Shown here one piece after another: positions 8,452 to 17,747 of a DNA stretch of 64,000 nucleotides; positions within the stretch are counted from its first letter, which is position 1, and each line of letters begins with the position of its first letter. The stretch lies in NCBI RefSeq assembly GCF_001553685.1, contig NZ_CP014264.1, forward strand, positions 1 through 64,000. The letters run 5' to 3'. A program made the translations under genes and the position numbers. The notes beneath the pieces are model-generated. The model was given only the letters and a program-made list of their open reading frames with translations, was not told the DNA's origin and did no database searches. Origin of the DNA: Streptococcus sp. oral taxon 431 (lineage in GTDB: Bacteria > Bacillota > Bacilli > Lactobacillales > Streptococcaceae).

Positions 8452-9585
8452 TTATGAGACTGGTTTTTCTACTCGAACTCCATCGCCATCAACTTGAAAT
8501 CCATCGATAGTAGTATTTACTGCCAATTCTCCAGATGCATTTACATAGTAATGTTTTCCTGAAACCTGGAACCACTGGCTGGTTTTCATAGCTCCAGAAC
8601 TTTCCAGATAATACCAAATACCCTTATCCTTCAACCAACCTGTCTGCATTTCACCAGATGACTTCAAGTAATACCAATTCGAACCATCTTTTAACCAACC
8701 TGTCGTCATTCTACCATCAGCTTGCAAATGATACCAGTTCCCATTAATCTTCTTCCAACCGACGGCTATCTGACCATTTTCATAGTAGTACCAACTTGTT
8801 CCCTCTTTTGCCCAACCATTTTTAGAGCTACCTGTTTTAGTTAAGGGGATATAACGTCTGTTTCCACTTCGTGAAATATAACTAATCCATTTATAGCCTT
8901 CTTTTTCAAAGGTTTGATCATAATGAACACTCATTCCAGCTTCGTAGTAATCGATAACAGTAGATGTCAATGATGGCTGATCCATAATAGCAGATTTTTC
9001 TGTGAAGTGATGAGTTCCACTGAAAGCTAGTAGAGACTGATGATGCCCTACACTAGCATTCCCTACATCTTTAAAGTGAATGAAACCAGTCATAGAACTC
9101 GCCTTTACAATTCTACTATGATATGTTTCTGTATAATCATAATTGTACTCCTCGATTTCAATCATGTCTCCAATCACATTAGATACCCAGGCTACGTGAC
9201 CGTACTGCCCTCTTGTACTCCAAGCAATCGCACCAATTGCTGGTTGCTGGTCCACCCGATAGCCTTCTTTTTGGGCTCGATAACCCCATTGATTAGCGTT
9301 TCCATAAGCAGCTGGTAGTTCAAAACCATTGACACTACTTAAACGAAAAGCAGCAAAAGAGGTGCATTGTCCCGAGTACATACGCCACTTATCAATTTTT
9401 TGACTTCCATTTTTATAATAATAGGGATAATCATCTCCTCGTGCCAGTGATCCATTGTTTGCCTGGTTGGCATGAACAGTTCCTCCACCAAACAAAAAAG
9501 CTCCTGCTAGTAATAGTGAAGCTGATCCTACAGCTGTCTTTCTAAGAAAAGTTCCCTTTTTATGTCCTGCTTTAGTAAATGTCAT
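8452..9585 (-). CDS. cbpD: Choline-binding murein hydrolase CbpD (competence fratricin)
   Basis: 377 residues. A signal peptide ends near TVHAN (residue 40). A CHAP domain follows with catalytic Cys74 (SGQCTSF) and His130 (QYGHVAW). One SH3b domain spans about residues 185-250 (GTHHFTEKSAI, DYYEAGMSVHYDQ). The C-terminus has four GW choline-binding repeats plus a degenerate last one. In pneumococcus this competence-induced protein cuts the wall of non-competent siblings to release DNA. The pneumococcal protein, from memory, has two SH3b domains, so this form is shorter. A cin-box-like TTCGAATG (minus strand, 9634-9641) lies 48 bp upstream, and a GAGGT/ACCTC repeat sits in the leader. AAGGAG supports the start. 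Confidence 0.9.
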   Translation of the reverse strand: MTFTKAGHKKGTFLRKTAVGSASLLLAGAFLFGGGTVHANQANNGSLARGDDYPYYYKNGSQKIDKWRMYSGQCTSFAAFRLSSVNGFELPAAYGNANQWGYRAQKEGYRVDQQPAIGAIAWSTRGQYGHVAWVSNVIGDMIEIEEYNYDYTETYHSRIVKASSMTGFIHFKDVGNASVGHHQSLLAFSGTHHFTEKSAIMDQPSLTSTVIDYYEAGMSVHYDQTFEKEGYKWISYISRSGNRRYIPLTKTGSSKNGWAKEGTSWYYYENGQIAVGWKKINGNWYHLQADGRMTTGWLKDGSNWYYLKSSGEMQTGWLKDKGIWYYLESSGAMKTSQWFQVSGKHYYVNASGELAVNTTIDGFQVDGDGVRVEKPVS

Positions 9586-9633
9586 TCATTCTCCTTCAAA
9601 TAATTAGATTTTTGAGGTGGACCTCATCTATAT

Positions 9634-9641
9634 CATTCGAA
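9634..9641 (-). promoter_or_regulatory. Imperfect SigX cin-box upstream of cbpD
   Basis: The minus strand reads TTCGAATG, six of eight matches to the SigX box TACGAATA. Placement upstream of a known late competence gene is the main support. The box at comFA (16508) is perfect by comparison. Confidence 0.45.
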
Positions 9642-9652
9642 AGAAAAAGAAA

Positions 9653-9674
9653 AAAGTGAGAAACTTCCCACTTT
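9653..9674 (-). terminator. Terminator of the gdpP-rplI-dnaC-veg operon
   Basis: AAAGTG/CACTTT outer stem with an inner GAA/TTC pairing, then a run of T on the minus strand, just after veg. Confidence 0.6.
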
Positions 9675-9685
9675 CATGATTATCC

Positions 9686-9952
9686 TTAATCTAAATAATG
9701 AATTAAGTTCTTTTCTGTTAAAATATCTGAATAGGTGAAAGATTCAACATAGACATTTGCCTGTTTGTCTCCTTCAACATTTCCAAACTCAACGATGAAG
9801 AGCGATGGATAAACTTCAATTAGCTTTCCCAAACGATTTTTTTGGCGTTTACGACCATTTTCTAAGGTCATTTCTACCACTTGTCCCTCATGCGCCTTAA
9901 TTTCTTCTTTGATTTTTTTCATTTTAGCCACATCTGTAAATGCGTCTGTCAT
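9686..9952 (-). CDS. veg: Veg family protein
   Basis: An 88-residue protein of the Veg family (DUF1021). It carries the conserved core EGQVVEMTLENGRKRQKN and IEVYPSLFIVEF. In Bacillus, Veg stimulates biofilm matrix production, but the biochemical function is not established. The ATG overlaps the dnaC stop by four bases (ATGA), so the two are translationally coupled. It is the last gene of the gdpP-rplI-dnaC-veg transcript and is followed by a hairpin. Confidence 0.88.
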   Translation of the reverse strand: MTDAFTDVAKMKKIKEEIKAHEGQVVEMTLENGRKRQKNRLGKLIEVYPSLFIVEFGNVEGDKQANVYVESFTYSDILTEKNLIHYLD

Positions 9953-11307
9953 CTTGGTTCCTCCATCTTCGAAATACTTGAAAATTTATTATATTCTTTT
10001 TGGAAAATCAATTCTACCGTTCCACGTGCACCGCTACGGTTTTTCTCGATAATCACTTCTACCTTATTATTTGGAATGCCTTCCTCTTCTTCACCACCAC
10101 GCTCATAATAATCATCACGATAGAGGAAGGCTACGATATCTGCATCCTGCTCGATAGATCCAGATTCACGAATATCAGACAAGACTGGTCTCTTATCTTG
10201 ACGTTGTTCAACTCCACGGGACAGCTGACTGAGAGCTATAACTGGAACTTTGAGTTCTTTCGCTAAGATTTTCAACTGACGCGAAATTTCAGATACTTCT
10301 TGTTGACGATTTTCCCGACCAGTTCCTGTGATAAGTTGGAGATAGTCAATTAAAATCAAACCTAAATTCCCTGTTTCTTGAGCCAGTTTACGGGAACGGG
10401 AGCGAATTTCTGTGATCCGAATCCCAGGTGTATCATCAATATAGATACTTGCATTAGCCAGATTACCCTGAGCAATCGTATACTTACGCCATTCTTCCTC
10501 GGTCAATTGACCCGTACGGATAGAATGTGACTCTACCAAGCCTTCCGCAGCCAACATACGATCGACCAAGCTTTCCGCACCCATTTCCAGAGAGAAAATA
10601 GCAACTGTCTTATCGAGTTTGGTTCCGATATTTTGCGCAATATTCAAAGCAAAGGCTGTCTTACCAACCGCAGGACGAGCTGCCAAAATAATCAATTCTT
10701 CCTCATGCAGACCTGTCGTCATATGATCTAAATCTCGATAGCCTGTCGCAATACCCGTGATATCTGAAGTCTGTTGCGAACGAGCTTCTAGATTTCCAAA
10801 GTTAATATTCAATACATCGCGAATATTTTTAAAACCATTTCGATTGGCATTCTCACTGACATCAATCAAGCCTTTTTCTGCACGAGCGATAATTTCGTCA
10901 GCAGGTTGAGAAGCTTCATAGGCTAGGTTTACAGACTCTGTCAACTTAGAAATCAGACGTCGAAGCATAGCCTTTTCTGCTACAATTTTAGCATAGTATT
11001 CCGCATTAGCAGAGGTTGGCACTGAATTGACAATCTCAACCAGATAAGACAAGCCTCCGATAGTTTGTAAATCACCTTGGCTATCTAGTATAGTCCGAAC
11101 TGTGGTTGCATCAATAGCATCTCCACGATCAGACAAATCAACCATAGCTTGAAAAATCAAACGGTGAGCATACTTAAAGAAGTCCTGTGAATCGATATAT
11201 TCTCGGACAAAAACGAGTTTAGTCTCATCAATAAAAATGGCTCCTAACACAGATTGTTCTGCCAGAATATCTTGAGGCTGAACACGCAGCTCTTCAACTT
11301 CTGCCAT
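9949..11307 (-). CDS. dnaC: Replicative DNA helicase (DnaB family)
   Basis: 452 residues; the hexameric fork helicase, named DnaC in Gram-positives and DnaB elsewhere. The N-terminal primase-interacting domain covers residues 10-150. The RecA-like motor has Walker A ARPAVGKTAFALN near residue 210 and Walker B LILIDYLQLI near 320, then a DIRESGSIEQDAD sensor block. It follows rplI by 42 bp and overlaps veg. The same rplI-dnaC pairing is widespread in Firmicutes. No oddities. Confidence 0.96.
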   Translation of the reverse strand: MAEVEELRVQPQDILAEQSVLGAIFIDETKLVFVREYIDSQDFFKYAHRLIFQAMVDLSDRGDAIDATTVRTILDSQGDLQTIGGLSYLVEIVNSVPTSANAEYYAKIVAEKAMLRRLISKLTESVNLAYEASQPADEIIARAEKGLIDVSENANRNGFKNIRDVLNINFGNLEARSQQTSDITGIATGYRDLDHMTTGLHEEELIILAARPAVGKTAFALNIAQNIGTKLDKTVAIFSLEMGAESLVDRMLAAEGLVESHSIRTGQLTEEEWRKYTIAQGNLANASIYIDDTPGIRITEIRSRSRKLAQETGNLGLILIDYLQLITGTGRENRQQEVSEISRQLKILAKELKVPVIALSQLSRGVEQRQDKRPVLSDIRESGSIEQDADIVAFLYRDDYYERGGEEEEGIPNNKVEVIIEKNRSGARGTVELIFQKEYNKFSSISKMEEPR

Positions 11308-11349
11308 CAGACTTTCCTTCCTTTTACAATGTTGTCAACCAATCGTAAA

Positions 11350-11802
11350 TTAAGCTTCCTTGACACGAAGATTGATTACACTTGTCACATCTTGATAAAT
11401 CTTCACCGGAACATCAATCAAACCAACTGCTCGGATTGGTGATTGAACTTGAATGTGGCGTTTATCAATTTTAATACCAAATTGTTTTTGTAATTCTTCT
11501 GCAATTTTCTTGTTGGTAATAGATCCAAATGTACGTCCATCTGGACCAACCTTTTCAACAAACTCAACGATGGTTTCCTCTGCTTCCAGTTTCGCTTTAA
11601 TTTCCTTCGCTTCTGCAAGCATCTCTGCATGTGCTTTTTCTTCTGATTTTTGCTTACCACGCAACTCACCAATGGCTTGAGCTGTAGCTTCCTTAGCAAG
11701 GTTTTTCTTAATTAAAAAGTTTTGTGCATATCCAGTTGGCACTTCCTTAATTTCACCTTTTTTCCCTTTACCTTTAACATCTGCTAAAAAGATTACTTTC
11801 AT
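11350..11802 (-). CDS. rplI: 50S ribosomal protein L9
   Basis: 150 residues. The N-terminal RNA-binding part starts [18 protein letters not shown] and is followed by [14 protein letters not shown] long lysine/glutamate helix then connects to the C-terminal domain ([19 protein letters not shown]). Length is normal. Its ATG overlaps the gdpP stop by four bases, so translation is likely coupled. Confidence 0.97.
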   Translation of the reverse strand: MKVIFLADVKGKGKKGEIKEVPTGYAQNFLIKKNLAKEATAQAIGELRGKQKSEEKAHAEMLAEAKEIKAKLEAEETIVEFVEKVGPDGRTFGSITNKKIAEELQKQFGIKIDKRHIQVQSPIRAVGLIDVPVKIYQDVTSVINLRVKEA

Positions 11803-13772
11803 TCTTCTGACTCCTTTTCTTTTGTTTCATTAAAAATAACTGTTTTCAGTTTATCTCCTGCTTCTTGCAGGCTCATATCTGTCAAACGTGCCGCAGCTAA
11901 GTTAAAGTGACCACCGCCACCTAACTCTTCCATAATTCGCTGGACATTGATCTTACTTCTGCTTCGCGCAGAAATGGAGATTGCTCCTTGACTATTCTTA
12001 GCAACTACAAAGCTGGCCTCTATACCAGACATGGCAAGCATAGCATCAGCAGCCTTACTAATAACAACCGTATCGTACTCTTTATCCTCCAAAGCTTGAG
12101 CAACCAGGATTGATGGCTGTACCATTTGCCCCTGCAAAATGAGTTCATTTACCAATCGATATTCTTCAAAATCAGTGGCCGAAATTTCCTGAATGACAAT
12201 GCTATCACTCCCTCTCGTTCTGAGATAACTTGCAACATCAAAAGTTCGACTAGTTACCCGAGAGGTGAAATTTTTAGTATCCAACATCATTCCCCCCATA
12301 AGAACACTAGCCTGAATGCGACTCAAACGTTTCTTATTAGAGTTTTGAAATTGAATCAACTCCGTAACCAGCTCGCTGGCACTGCTAGCACCGCTCTCAA
12401 TATAGGTAATGACCGCATTATCTGGAAAATCTTGGTCCCGACGGTGATGGTCAATAACAATCGTCTGGGTAAACAAGTCATAAAACTCTTTGGATAGGGT
12501 TAAAGCTGTCTTGGAATGGTCAACCATCACAAGCAAAGAACGTTTGGTAACCATTGTCATAGCCTGTCCTAAAGGAAGAAGTTTTGAAACACCCTCCTCT
12601 TCCAAATAGTTGATAGCTCGAGCAATGTCTGGAGACATCTGTGTAGGATCATAAACCACATAACTATCTTCTAGAACATTACTCGAAAACAACTGCATCC
12701 CAACCGCTGAGCCAAGAGCATCCATGTCAAGATTCTTATGACCAACCACAAAAACTCGATCGACACTTTTAAGTTTGTCTGAGATAGCTGTCATCATGGC
12801 ACGAGTTCGTGTCCGAGTTCGTTTAACAGATGCTGCTGAACCGCCTCCAAAGTAGATTGGATTTTTGGTTTCATCATTCTCTTTTACAACTACTTGGTCA
12901 CCACCACGAACTTCGGCTAAGTTGAGATTGAGGAGAGCAACCTTCCCAATCTGGTCATGATTCCCATCACCATAGGAAACTCCTATACTCATCGTTAGTG
13001 GTAAATTCCGTTGCTTAGCTTCCTCACGAAAGGTATCAATTACAGAAAACTTATCCTGCATCAAGTGATCAAGTACAGTGTAGTCAGTAAATAGATAAAA
13101 CCGATCCATACTCACTCTACGAGAAAACATGGCATGTTTCCCAGCAAATTCTGAAACAAAATTTGCAACAAAGCTATTAATATGACTAATGTCTGATTCA
13201 GACGTTTCATTTTCCAAATCATCATAGTTATCAACTGAGATAATCCCGATTACCGGTCTACTTGTCACAAGCTCAGCAGTCGCCTCATACTCACCAGAAA
13301 CATCAAAAAAGTATAAGACACCTGAATTTCTATCTAAATGCACTGCATAACGTTTCTCCCCAATAATGGCATAAGCCCCTGGAGTAGAAATCGAACTCTT
13401 TAAAATCTTTTGAAATTGAGGAAAATCAATTTCTCCATCCTCAGTTGTCAAAATTAATTCCGCATAGGGATTGAACCATTCAATCTCACTACTGTCCATA
13501 TTTAATTTAACAACCCCGACAGGCATTTGCTCCAACAGAGCACTCAAACTATCCGTAGCCTGATGATTGACATACTGGATTTGCTCGATATCCGTTTTTT
13601 TGTAATATTTTTTCTGGAAATTAAATAGCAGAACATAGAATACGATAAATAAAAATAGACTTGCTATAGTGATAAGATTATCCTTTACTAACACAATCAA
13701 AATGGTCATAATCGTAAAGGTTACCATAGCAATCAGATACATAAAAAAGGGATTTATTTCATTTTTTTTCAT
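11799..13772 (-). CDS. gdpP: Cyclic-di-AMP phosphodiesterase GdpP (Pde1)
   Basis: 657 residues; membrane-bound enzyme hydrolysing c-di-AMP to pApA, affecting potassium balance, wall stress and beta-lactam tolerance. Two membrane segments lie in residues 8-55. A PAS-like domain ([13 protein letters not shown]) follows, then a degenerate GGDEF domain, then DHH-DHHA1: [25 protein letters not shown] near 440 and [11 protein letters not shown] near 624. I chose the start at 13772 over an ATG at 13790 because AAGAGG lies 8 bases before it and the usual N-terminus begins MKK. An extended -10 (TGGTATAAT, TATAAT at 13792-13797 on the minus strand) sits just upstream. First gene of the rplI-dnaC-veg operon. 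Confidence 0.94.
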   Translation of the reverse strand: MKKNEINPFFMYLIAMVTFTIMTILIVLVKDNLITIASLFLFIVFYVLLFNFQKKYYKKTDIEQIQYVNHQATDSLSALLEQMPVGVVKLNMDSSEIEWFNPYAELILTTEDGEIDFPQFQKILKSSISTPGAYAIIGEKRYAVHLDRNSGVLYFFDVSGEYEATAELVTSRPVIGIISVDNYDDLENETSESDISHINSFVANFVSEFAGKHAMFSRRVSMDRFYLFTDYTVLDHLMQDKFSVIDTFREEAKQRNLPLTMSIGVSYGDGNHDQIGKVALLNLNLAEVRGGDQVVVKENDETKNPIYFGGGSAASVKRTRTRTRAMMTAISDKLKSVDRVFVVGHKNLDMDALGSAVGMQLFSSNVLEDSYVVYDPTQMSPDIARAINYLEEEGVSKLLPLGQAMTMVTKRSLLVMVDHSKTALTLSKEFYDLFTQTIVIDHHRRDQDFPDNAVITYIESGASSASELVTELIQFQNSNKKRLSRIQASVLMGGMMLDTKNFTSRVTSRTFDVASYLRTRGSDSIVIQEISATDFEEYRLVNELILQGQMVQPSILVAQALEDKEYDTVVISKAADAMLAMSGIEASFVVAKNSQGAISISARSRSKINVQRIMEELGGGGHFNLAAARLTDMSLQEAGDKLKTVIFNETKEKESEE

Positions 13773-13791
13773 TACAAACCTCTTGCGCATT

Positions 13792-13797
13792 ATTATA
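13792..13797 (-). promoter_or_regulatory. Extended -10 promoter of the gdpP operon
   Basis: The minus strand reads TGGTATAAT, a TGn-extended -10, about 20 bases before the gdpP start. No convincing -35 is seen at 17 bp. Confidence 0.6.
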
Positions 13798-13871
13798 CCA
13801 TAAATGTAGCCAAAATGCGACTTTTAAAGAGGAAACACTATTTTCAAATAATAGTAAAACATCCAAACTAA

Positions 13872-13901
13872 AAAGTGGTTTACACTAGTGTAAACCACTT
13901 T
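13872..13901. terminator. Perfect 30-bp palindrome after hpf
   Basis: A perfectly symmetrical 15+15 sequence centred on ACTAGT with arms beginning AAAGTGGTTTACA. On the minus strand it runs into TTTTTAG, which fits a strong terminator for hpf. It lies between hpf and the gdpP promoter. Confidence 0.75.
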
Positions 13902-13920
13902 CAAAGACTAATTTTTTTGA

Positions 13921-14463
13921 TTATTTAACTTCTAGAAGACCAATATCTCCATCTTCACGACGATAAATAACATTTGTTGTTTCATCTTCAACATCTACAT
14001 AGATAAAGAAGTCGTGTCCCAATAAATCCATCTGTAAGATAGCTTCTTCCAAATCCATTGGTTTCAAATCAATTTGTTTTGAACGAACAACTTTTGGTTG
14101 TGCTACATCTAAGTCCTCAACTAAAGCATCTGTAAAGAGTTGACTTGTTGATACTTTATTTCTGTTCTTACGTTCAATTTTAGTTTTGTTTTTACGAATC
14201 TGACGCTCAATCTTATCTGTCACCAAATCAATAGAACCGTACATATCTTGAGAAATATCTTCTGCACGAAGAGTAATAGATCCAAGCGGAATGGTTACTT
14301 CTACTTTAGCAGTCTTTTCACGATAAACTTTCAAGTTAACACGCGCATCCAATTCTTGGTCTGCTTGGAAGTATTTTTCGATCTTTTCGAGTTTAGAAAC
14401 TACATAATCACGAATTGCTTCTGTTACTTCTAGGTTTTCACCACGGATACTATATTTAATCAT
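13921..14463 (-). CDS. hpf: Long-form ribosome hibernation promoting factor
   Basis: 180 residues. The N-terminal ribosome-binding domain starts MIKYSIRGENLEVTEAIRDY and spans about residues 1-100. The C-terminal dimerisation domain (residues 125-180) contains KPMDLEEAILQMDLLGHDFF. The long form makes 100S ribosome dimers in stationary phase. It has its own promoter and terminator. It follows comFC by 79 bp, the usual arrangement in streptococci. Confidence 0.95.
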   Translation of the reverse strand: MIKYSIRGENLEVTEAIRDYVVSKLEKIEKYFQADQELDARVNLKVYREKTAKVEVTIPLGSITLRAEDISQDMYGSIDLVTDKIERQIRKNKTKIERKNRNKVSTSQLFTDALVEDLDVAQPKVVRSKQIDLKPMDLEEAILQMDLLGHDFFIYVDVEDETTNVIYRREDGDIGLLEVK

Positions 14464-14504
14464 ATAAGTACCTTCTTTCTAAACATATTTGTTTTTCTAA
14501 TTAT

Positions 14505-14533
14505 ATTATAACGCTTTCATAAAATTTTTGCAA
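14505..14533 (-). promoter_or_regulatory. hpf promoter
   Basis: On the minus strand, TTGCAA (14528-14533), a 17-bp spacer and TATAAT (14505-14510), about 42 bp before the hpf start. Confidence 0.65.
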
Positions 14534-14565
14534 ACTTTTTCCTCATCTTGCGAGGGAAAAAGTTT
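14532..14565 (-). terminator. Hairpin at the 3' end of comFC
   Basis: AAACTTTTTCCTC pairs with GAGGGAAAAAGTTT, one bulge, overlapping the last codons of comFC. The U-tract is weak. Confidence 0.4.
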
Positions 14566-15205
14566 TAATATTCTGACAACCAGCCTCTAATAGCATACTT
14601 TTAAGACGATTCAAGGTAGTTCCAGTTGTATAAATATCATCAAAGAGTAAGATATTTTCTGGAAGCTTCACTCCATCTTTCAACAAAAAGGGAAATTCTG
14701 CAAGTAAGCGATCCGATCGATTTTTTGAAGAACTAGCCTCCACTTCTTTTTTAACCAAAATATCCAGATATGCTAATCCAGTATCCTTTATCAAACCTTC
14801 AACTTGATTAAAGCCTCTGCTTTTTAAACGATGGTCACTCAGAGGAACAATCACAATATGATAGTCCTTATACTTCTTTAACTCTTTTTGCAATATCTCA
14901 GAAAATACCTTTCTAAGAAGATAATCACCATCAAATTTATAGTGACTAAAATATTCTTTCATGGCCTGATTATAGGAATAAAGAGCCACATGATCAACCT
15001 TTACACCTTTTTTACACCAAAATTGACAATCTTGACAGATGATTGATATTCCTTTTTTAAAACAACTAGGACAATGATTACCACCAATGCTCTCGAAAGA
15101 CGAAATACAGGATTCACAAACTAGTTCCTCCTCCTTTTTAAAACAGAGGAGGTTAGTAAAAGTTATCTCTGTTTGCAAGCTTTTACCACACAATAAACAC
15201 TTCAT
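14543..15205 (-). CDS. comFC: Competence protein ComFC (phosphoribosyltransferase-like)
   Basis: 220 residues. The N-terminus carries four cysteine pairs (CLLCGKS, CESC, CPSC, CQDC) consistent with zinc binding. The C-terminus is a type I phosphoribosyltransferase fold with the PRPP loop LLFDDIYTTGTTLN near residue 190. It works with ComFA in DNA uptake during transformation; its exact reaction is not known. Its ATG overlaps the comFA stop by four bases, so it belongs to the same SigX-driven transcript. Confidence 0.92.
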   Translation of the reverse strand: MKCLLCGKSLQTEITFTNLLCFKKEEELVCESCISSFESIGGNHCPSCFKKGISIICQDCQFWCKKGVKVDHVALYSYNQAMKEYFSHYKFDGDYLLRKVFSEILQKELKKYKDYHIVIVPLSDHRLKSRGFNQVEGLIKDTGLAYLDILVKKEVEASSSKNRSDRLLAEFPFLLKDGVKLPENILLFDDIYTTGTTLNRLKSMLLEAGCQNIKTFSLAR

Positions 15206-16500
15206 ACTCCTGCCTCCTGATTCATTTGCTTAATCTCCTTTATGGCTTTCTTAATGGACAGATTGAGTCCGTCATGGAAAAATATCAGTTCTCCGGTAGG
15301 ACGATCCATGCTTCTTCCAACTCGCCCACCAATTTGTACTAAACTTGACTTGGTAAAGAGTTGATGATTGGCTTCCACCACAAAAACATCTACACGAGGG
15401 AAGGTAACTCCACGCTCTAATATAGTTGTGCTTATTAATATCGTCAACTCTCCATCTCGAAAGGCCTGTACCTGATCTAATCGGTCTTCTGTGATTGAAG
15501 ATACAAATCCTATTTTCTCATTCGGAAACTTCGCCTGCAAAATTTCTTTTAGCTTTTCTCCCTTTTTAATCTCAGAGGCAAAGATTAGTAAGGGATAGGC
15601 CGTCTTTCTCTGTTTCTCAATGTAAAGTTTTAATTTTGGAGGTAAGCCATTTTTTTCTAAATATCTATTAAAATGCGATAACCAGATTGGCTTGGGGACA
15701 ATAAGAGGATTTCCATGAAAACGACGAGGTAAACTAAGACGCTTTAACTCCCCTTGTTTAACTTTTCTATCTAACTCATCAGTTGACGTTGCTGTTAAAA
15801 ATATTCTCAATCCGGTCTCCTTTACACAATTATTGACAGCATGGTAAAGTACAGGATTATCAACATAAGGGAAGGCGTCTACTTCATCCACAATCAATAA
15901 ATCAAAAGCTTGATAAAATTTTAATAGCTGGTGAGTGGTTGCTACAACTAAAGGTGTACGAAAATACGGATCCGACTCCCCATGTAATAGTGCAATCTCA
16001 CATGCAAAATCATTTTGTAATCGTTTATGGAGTTCTAGGCAAACATCAATTCGTGGACTGGCCAAACAAACAGCTCCACCTTGATCAATTACCTTGGCAA
16101 CAACTTGGTAAATCATCTCTGTCTTACCAGCTCCTGTCACTGCATGTACCAAGGTAGCCTCCTTCTTATCTACCGCCTGAAGGAGTCCTTGTGATACCCG
16201 CTCTTGAAATGGAGTCAGTTGACCTAACCATTTTAGTACATCTTGCTGTGGAAACCTTTCTTGCGGAAAATAATAGAGATTTTGATCACTTCTTATTCGC
16301 TTCATAATCAAGCATTCTCGGCAATAAAAAGCACCAATAGGCAAATGCCATTCTTCTTCTATCTGACTACCACAACGCTGACAAGATAGTTGCCCCTTTT
16401 CTTTTTGCATGGATGGAATTTGTTTTGCTTGTTGTCTCTCCTCATGACTTAATTCTTGCTCGGTAAAAAGGCGACCGAGATAATTTGGATTTACTTTCAT
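15202..16500 (-). CDS. comFA: Competence helicase ComFA
   Basis: 432 residues; the cytoplasmic superfamily 2 ATPase thought to pull single-stranded DNA through the ComEC pore. A four-cysteine zinc motif lies at about residues 39-64 (CQRCGSQ ... YCRECL). Walker A is AVTGAGKTEM near residue 120 and the DEAD-type motif is VDEVDAF near 207. The C-terminal half has the helicase motif VQIGGRVGRS. A perfect cin-box TACGAATA lies only 7 bases upstream of the ATG, so the leader is very short or absent. comFC overlaps its end. Confidence 0.94.
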   Translation of the reverse strand: MKVNPNYLGRLFTEQELSHEERQQAKQIPSMQKEKGQLSCQRCGSQIEEEWHLPIGAFYCRECLIMKRIRSDQNLYYFPQERFPQQDVLKWLGQLTPFQERVSQGLLQAVDKKEATLVHAVTGAGKTEMIYQVVAKVIDQGGAVCLASPRIDVCLELHKRLQNDFACEIALLHGESDPYFRTPLVVATTHQLLKFYQAFDLLIVDEVDAFPYVDNPVLYHAVNNCVKETGLRIFLTATSTDELDRKVKQGELKRLSLPRRFHGNPLIVPKPIWLSHFNRYLEKNGLPPKLKLYIEKQRKTAYPLLIFASEIKKGEKLKEILQAKFPNEKIGFVSSITEDRLDQVQAFRDGELTILISTTILERGVTFPRVDVFVVEANHQLFTKSSLVQIGGRVGRSMDRPTGELIFFHDGLNLSIKKAIKEIKQMNQEAGV

Positions 16501-16507
16501 ATTTCTT

Positions 16508-16515
16508 TATTCGTA
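16508..16515 (-). promoter_or_regulatory. SigX cin-box of comFA-comFC
   Basis: The minus strand reads TACGAATA, an exact match to the competence sigma factor (ComX/SigX) promoter box, with 7 bases between it and the comFA ATG. Confidence 0.88.
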
Positions 16516-16555
16516 AAATGTAGAACTTTACGCTATTTTTTAGTACAATAAAAAT

Positions 16556-17191
16556 ATGGAATACAGAACTATAAAAGAGGACGGACAAGTCCAAGAAGAA
16601 ATCAAAAAATCACGCTTTATCTGTCATGCCAAACGTGTCTATAGTGAGGAAGAGGCTCGTGATTTTATCACAACTATTAAAAAAGAACACTATAAAGCTA
16701 CCCACAACTGCTCTGCTTTTATTGTCGGTGAGCGTAGTGAAATCAAGCGAACTAGTGATGATGGAGAACCTAGTGGGACTGCTGGCGTTCCTATGCTAGG
16801 AGTTCTGGAGAATCACAACCTTACTAATGTCTGTGTTGTAGTTACTCGTTATTTTGGTGGTATCAAACTAGGGGCTGGTGGTTTGATTCGCGCTTATGCT
16901 GGTAGCGTTGCCCTAGCAGTTAAGGAAATTGGCATTATTGAAATCAAAGAGCAAGCAGGGATACAGATTCACATGACCTATGCCCAGTATCAAGAATACG
17001 GTAATTTTCTTAAAGAGAATAATCTTATAGAATTAGAGACAAACTTTACAGACCAAGTTGACACAATGATTTTCGTTGACAAAGAAAGGAAAGACGATAT
17101 CAAGGCTGATCTCATTGAATTTTTCAATGGAAAAGTTACTCTAACTGATAAAGGTTTACGTGAAGTTGAAGTACCTGTAAACCTATCGTAA
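16556..17191 (+). CDS. YigZ/IMPACT family protein
   Basis: 211 residues. The N-terminal UPF0029/IMPACT domain has KEHYKATHNCSAF, RTSDDGEPSGTAGVPML and VTRYFGGIKLGAGGL. The C-terminal DUF1949 ferredoxin-like domain follows. Eukaryotic IMPACT regulates Gcn2; the bacterial role is unknown, though it is sometimes annotated as a peptidase-like protein. It is divergent from comFA with 55 bp between them. TACAAT at 16544-16549 is very close to the ATG, so the transcript may have almost no leader, and no Shine-Dalgarno is visible. Confidence 0.88.
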   Translation: MEYRTIKEDGQVQEEIKKSRFICHAKRVYSEEEARDFITTIKKEHYKATHNCSAFIVGERSEIKRTSDDGEPSGTAGVPMLGVLENHNLTNVCVVVTRYFGGIKLGAGGLIRAYAGSVALAVKEIGIIEIKEQAGIQIHMTYAQYQEYGNFLKENNLIELETNFTDQVDTMIFVDKERKDDIKADLIEFFNGKVTLTDKGLREVEVPVNLS

Positions 17192-17207
17192 AGAAAGGAA
17201 ATATCAT

Positions 17208-17651
17208 ATGGCTTTTGGAAGATTAATTCAGGGACTCGCTGGAAACTTCAGTGAGCAAAGTAAAGAAGCTCTTACCAAGGAGTTTGGACAATATTTATTA
17301 GAAAATGAAGAAATTCAAAGCGGATATAAACTCATTCGTGACTCAATTATCTTTACTAATATCCGTATCATCTTTACAGATAAACAAGGGGCAACCGGAC
17401 GGAAGATATCTATCAAATCAATTTTCCTCATGAACATTGTCAATGTTGAAATGGAAACAGCTGGACTTGGGATTGATGATAGTGAGATTACGATTACTTA
17501 TTTAGAAAATGCCTTTTTAAAATCTCACAATGAGCATTTTAATTCTCACAAATTTGAATTTCCAAAGAAAACTGATATTGTACCTCTTTACACCTATCTA
17601 TTTGACTTAGCTTATCATAATCGTTTGAATATGAATGGTTTGAATCACTGA
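17208..17651 (+). CDS. Bacterial PH-domain protein (DUF1696 type)
   Basis: 147 residues, no membrane segment. The sequence fits the DUF1696 bacterial pleckstrin-homology family (YQLIRDSIIFTN-like core seen here as YKLIRDSIIFTNIRI, and GRKISIKSI). Function is unknown. It starts 16 bp after yigZ with a good AAAGGAAA Shine-Dalgarno, so the two probably form one transcript that ends at the hairpin at 17660. Confidence 0.8.
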   Translation: MAFGRLIQGLAGNFSEQSKEALTKEFGQYLLENEEIQSGYKLIRDSIIFTNIRIIFTDKQGATGRKISIKSIFLMNIVNVEMETAGLGIDDSEITITYLENAFLKSHNEHFNSHKFEFPKKTDIVPLYTYLFDLAYHNRLNMNGLNH

Positions 17652-17659
17652 TATAAAAA

Positions 17660-17682
17660 AATCCTATCACTCCGATAGGATT
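17660..17682 (+). terminator. Terminator after the PH-domain gene
   Basis: AATCCTATC / GATAGGATT with a 5-base loop, then TTCTATATTTT. Confidence 0.75.
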
Positions 17683-17747
17683 TCTATATTTTACAAAAGT
17701 TAAAGTTAGAGTTATACTAGTAGCATCTTATATAAAGAGGTGCTAAT

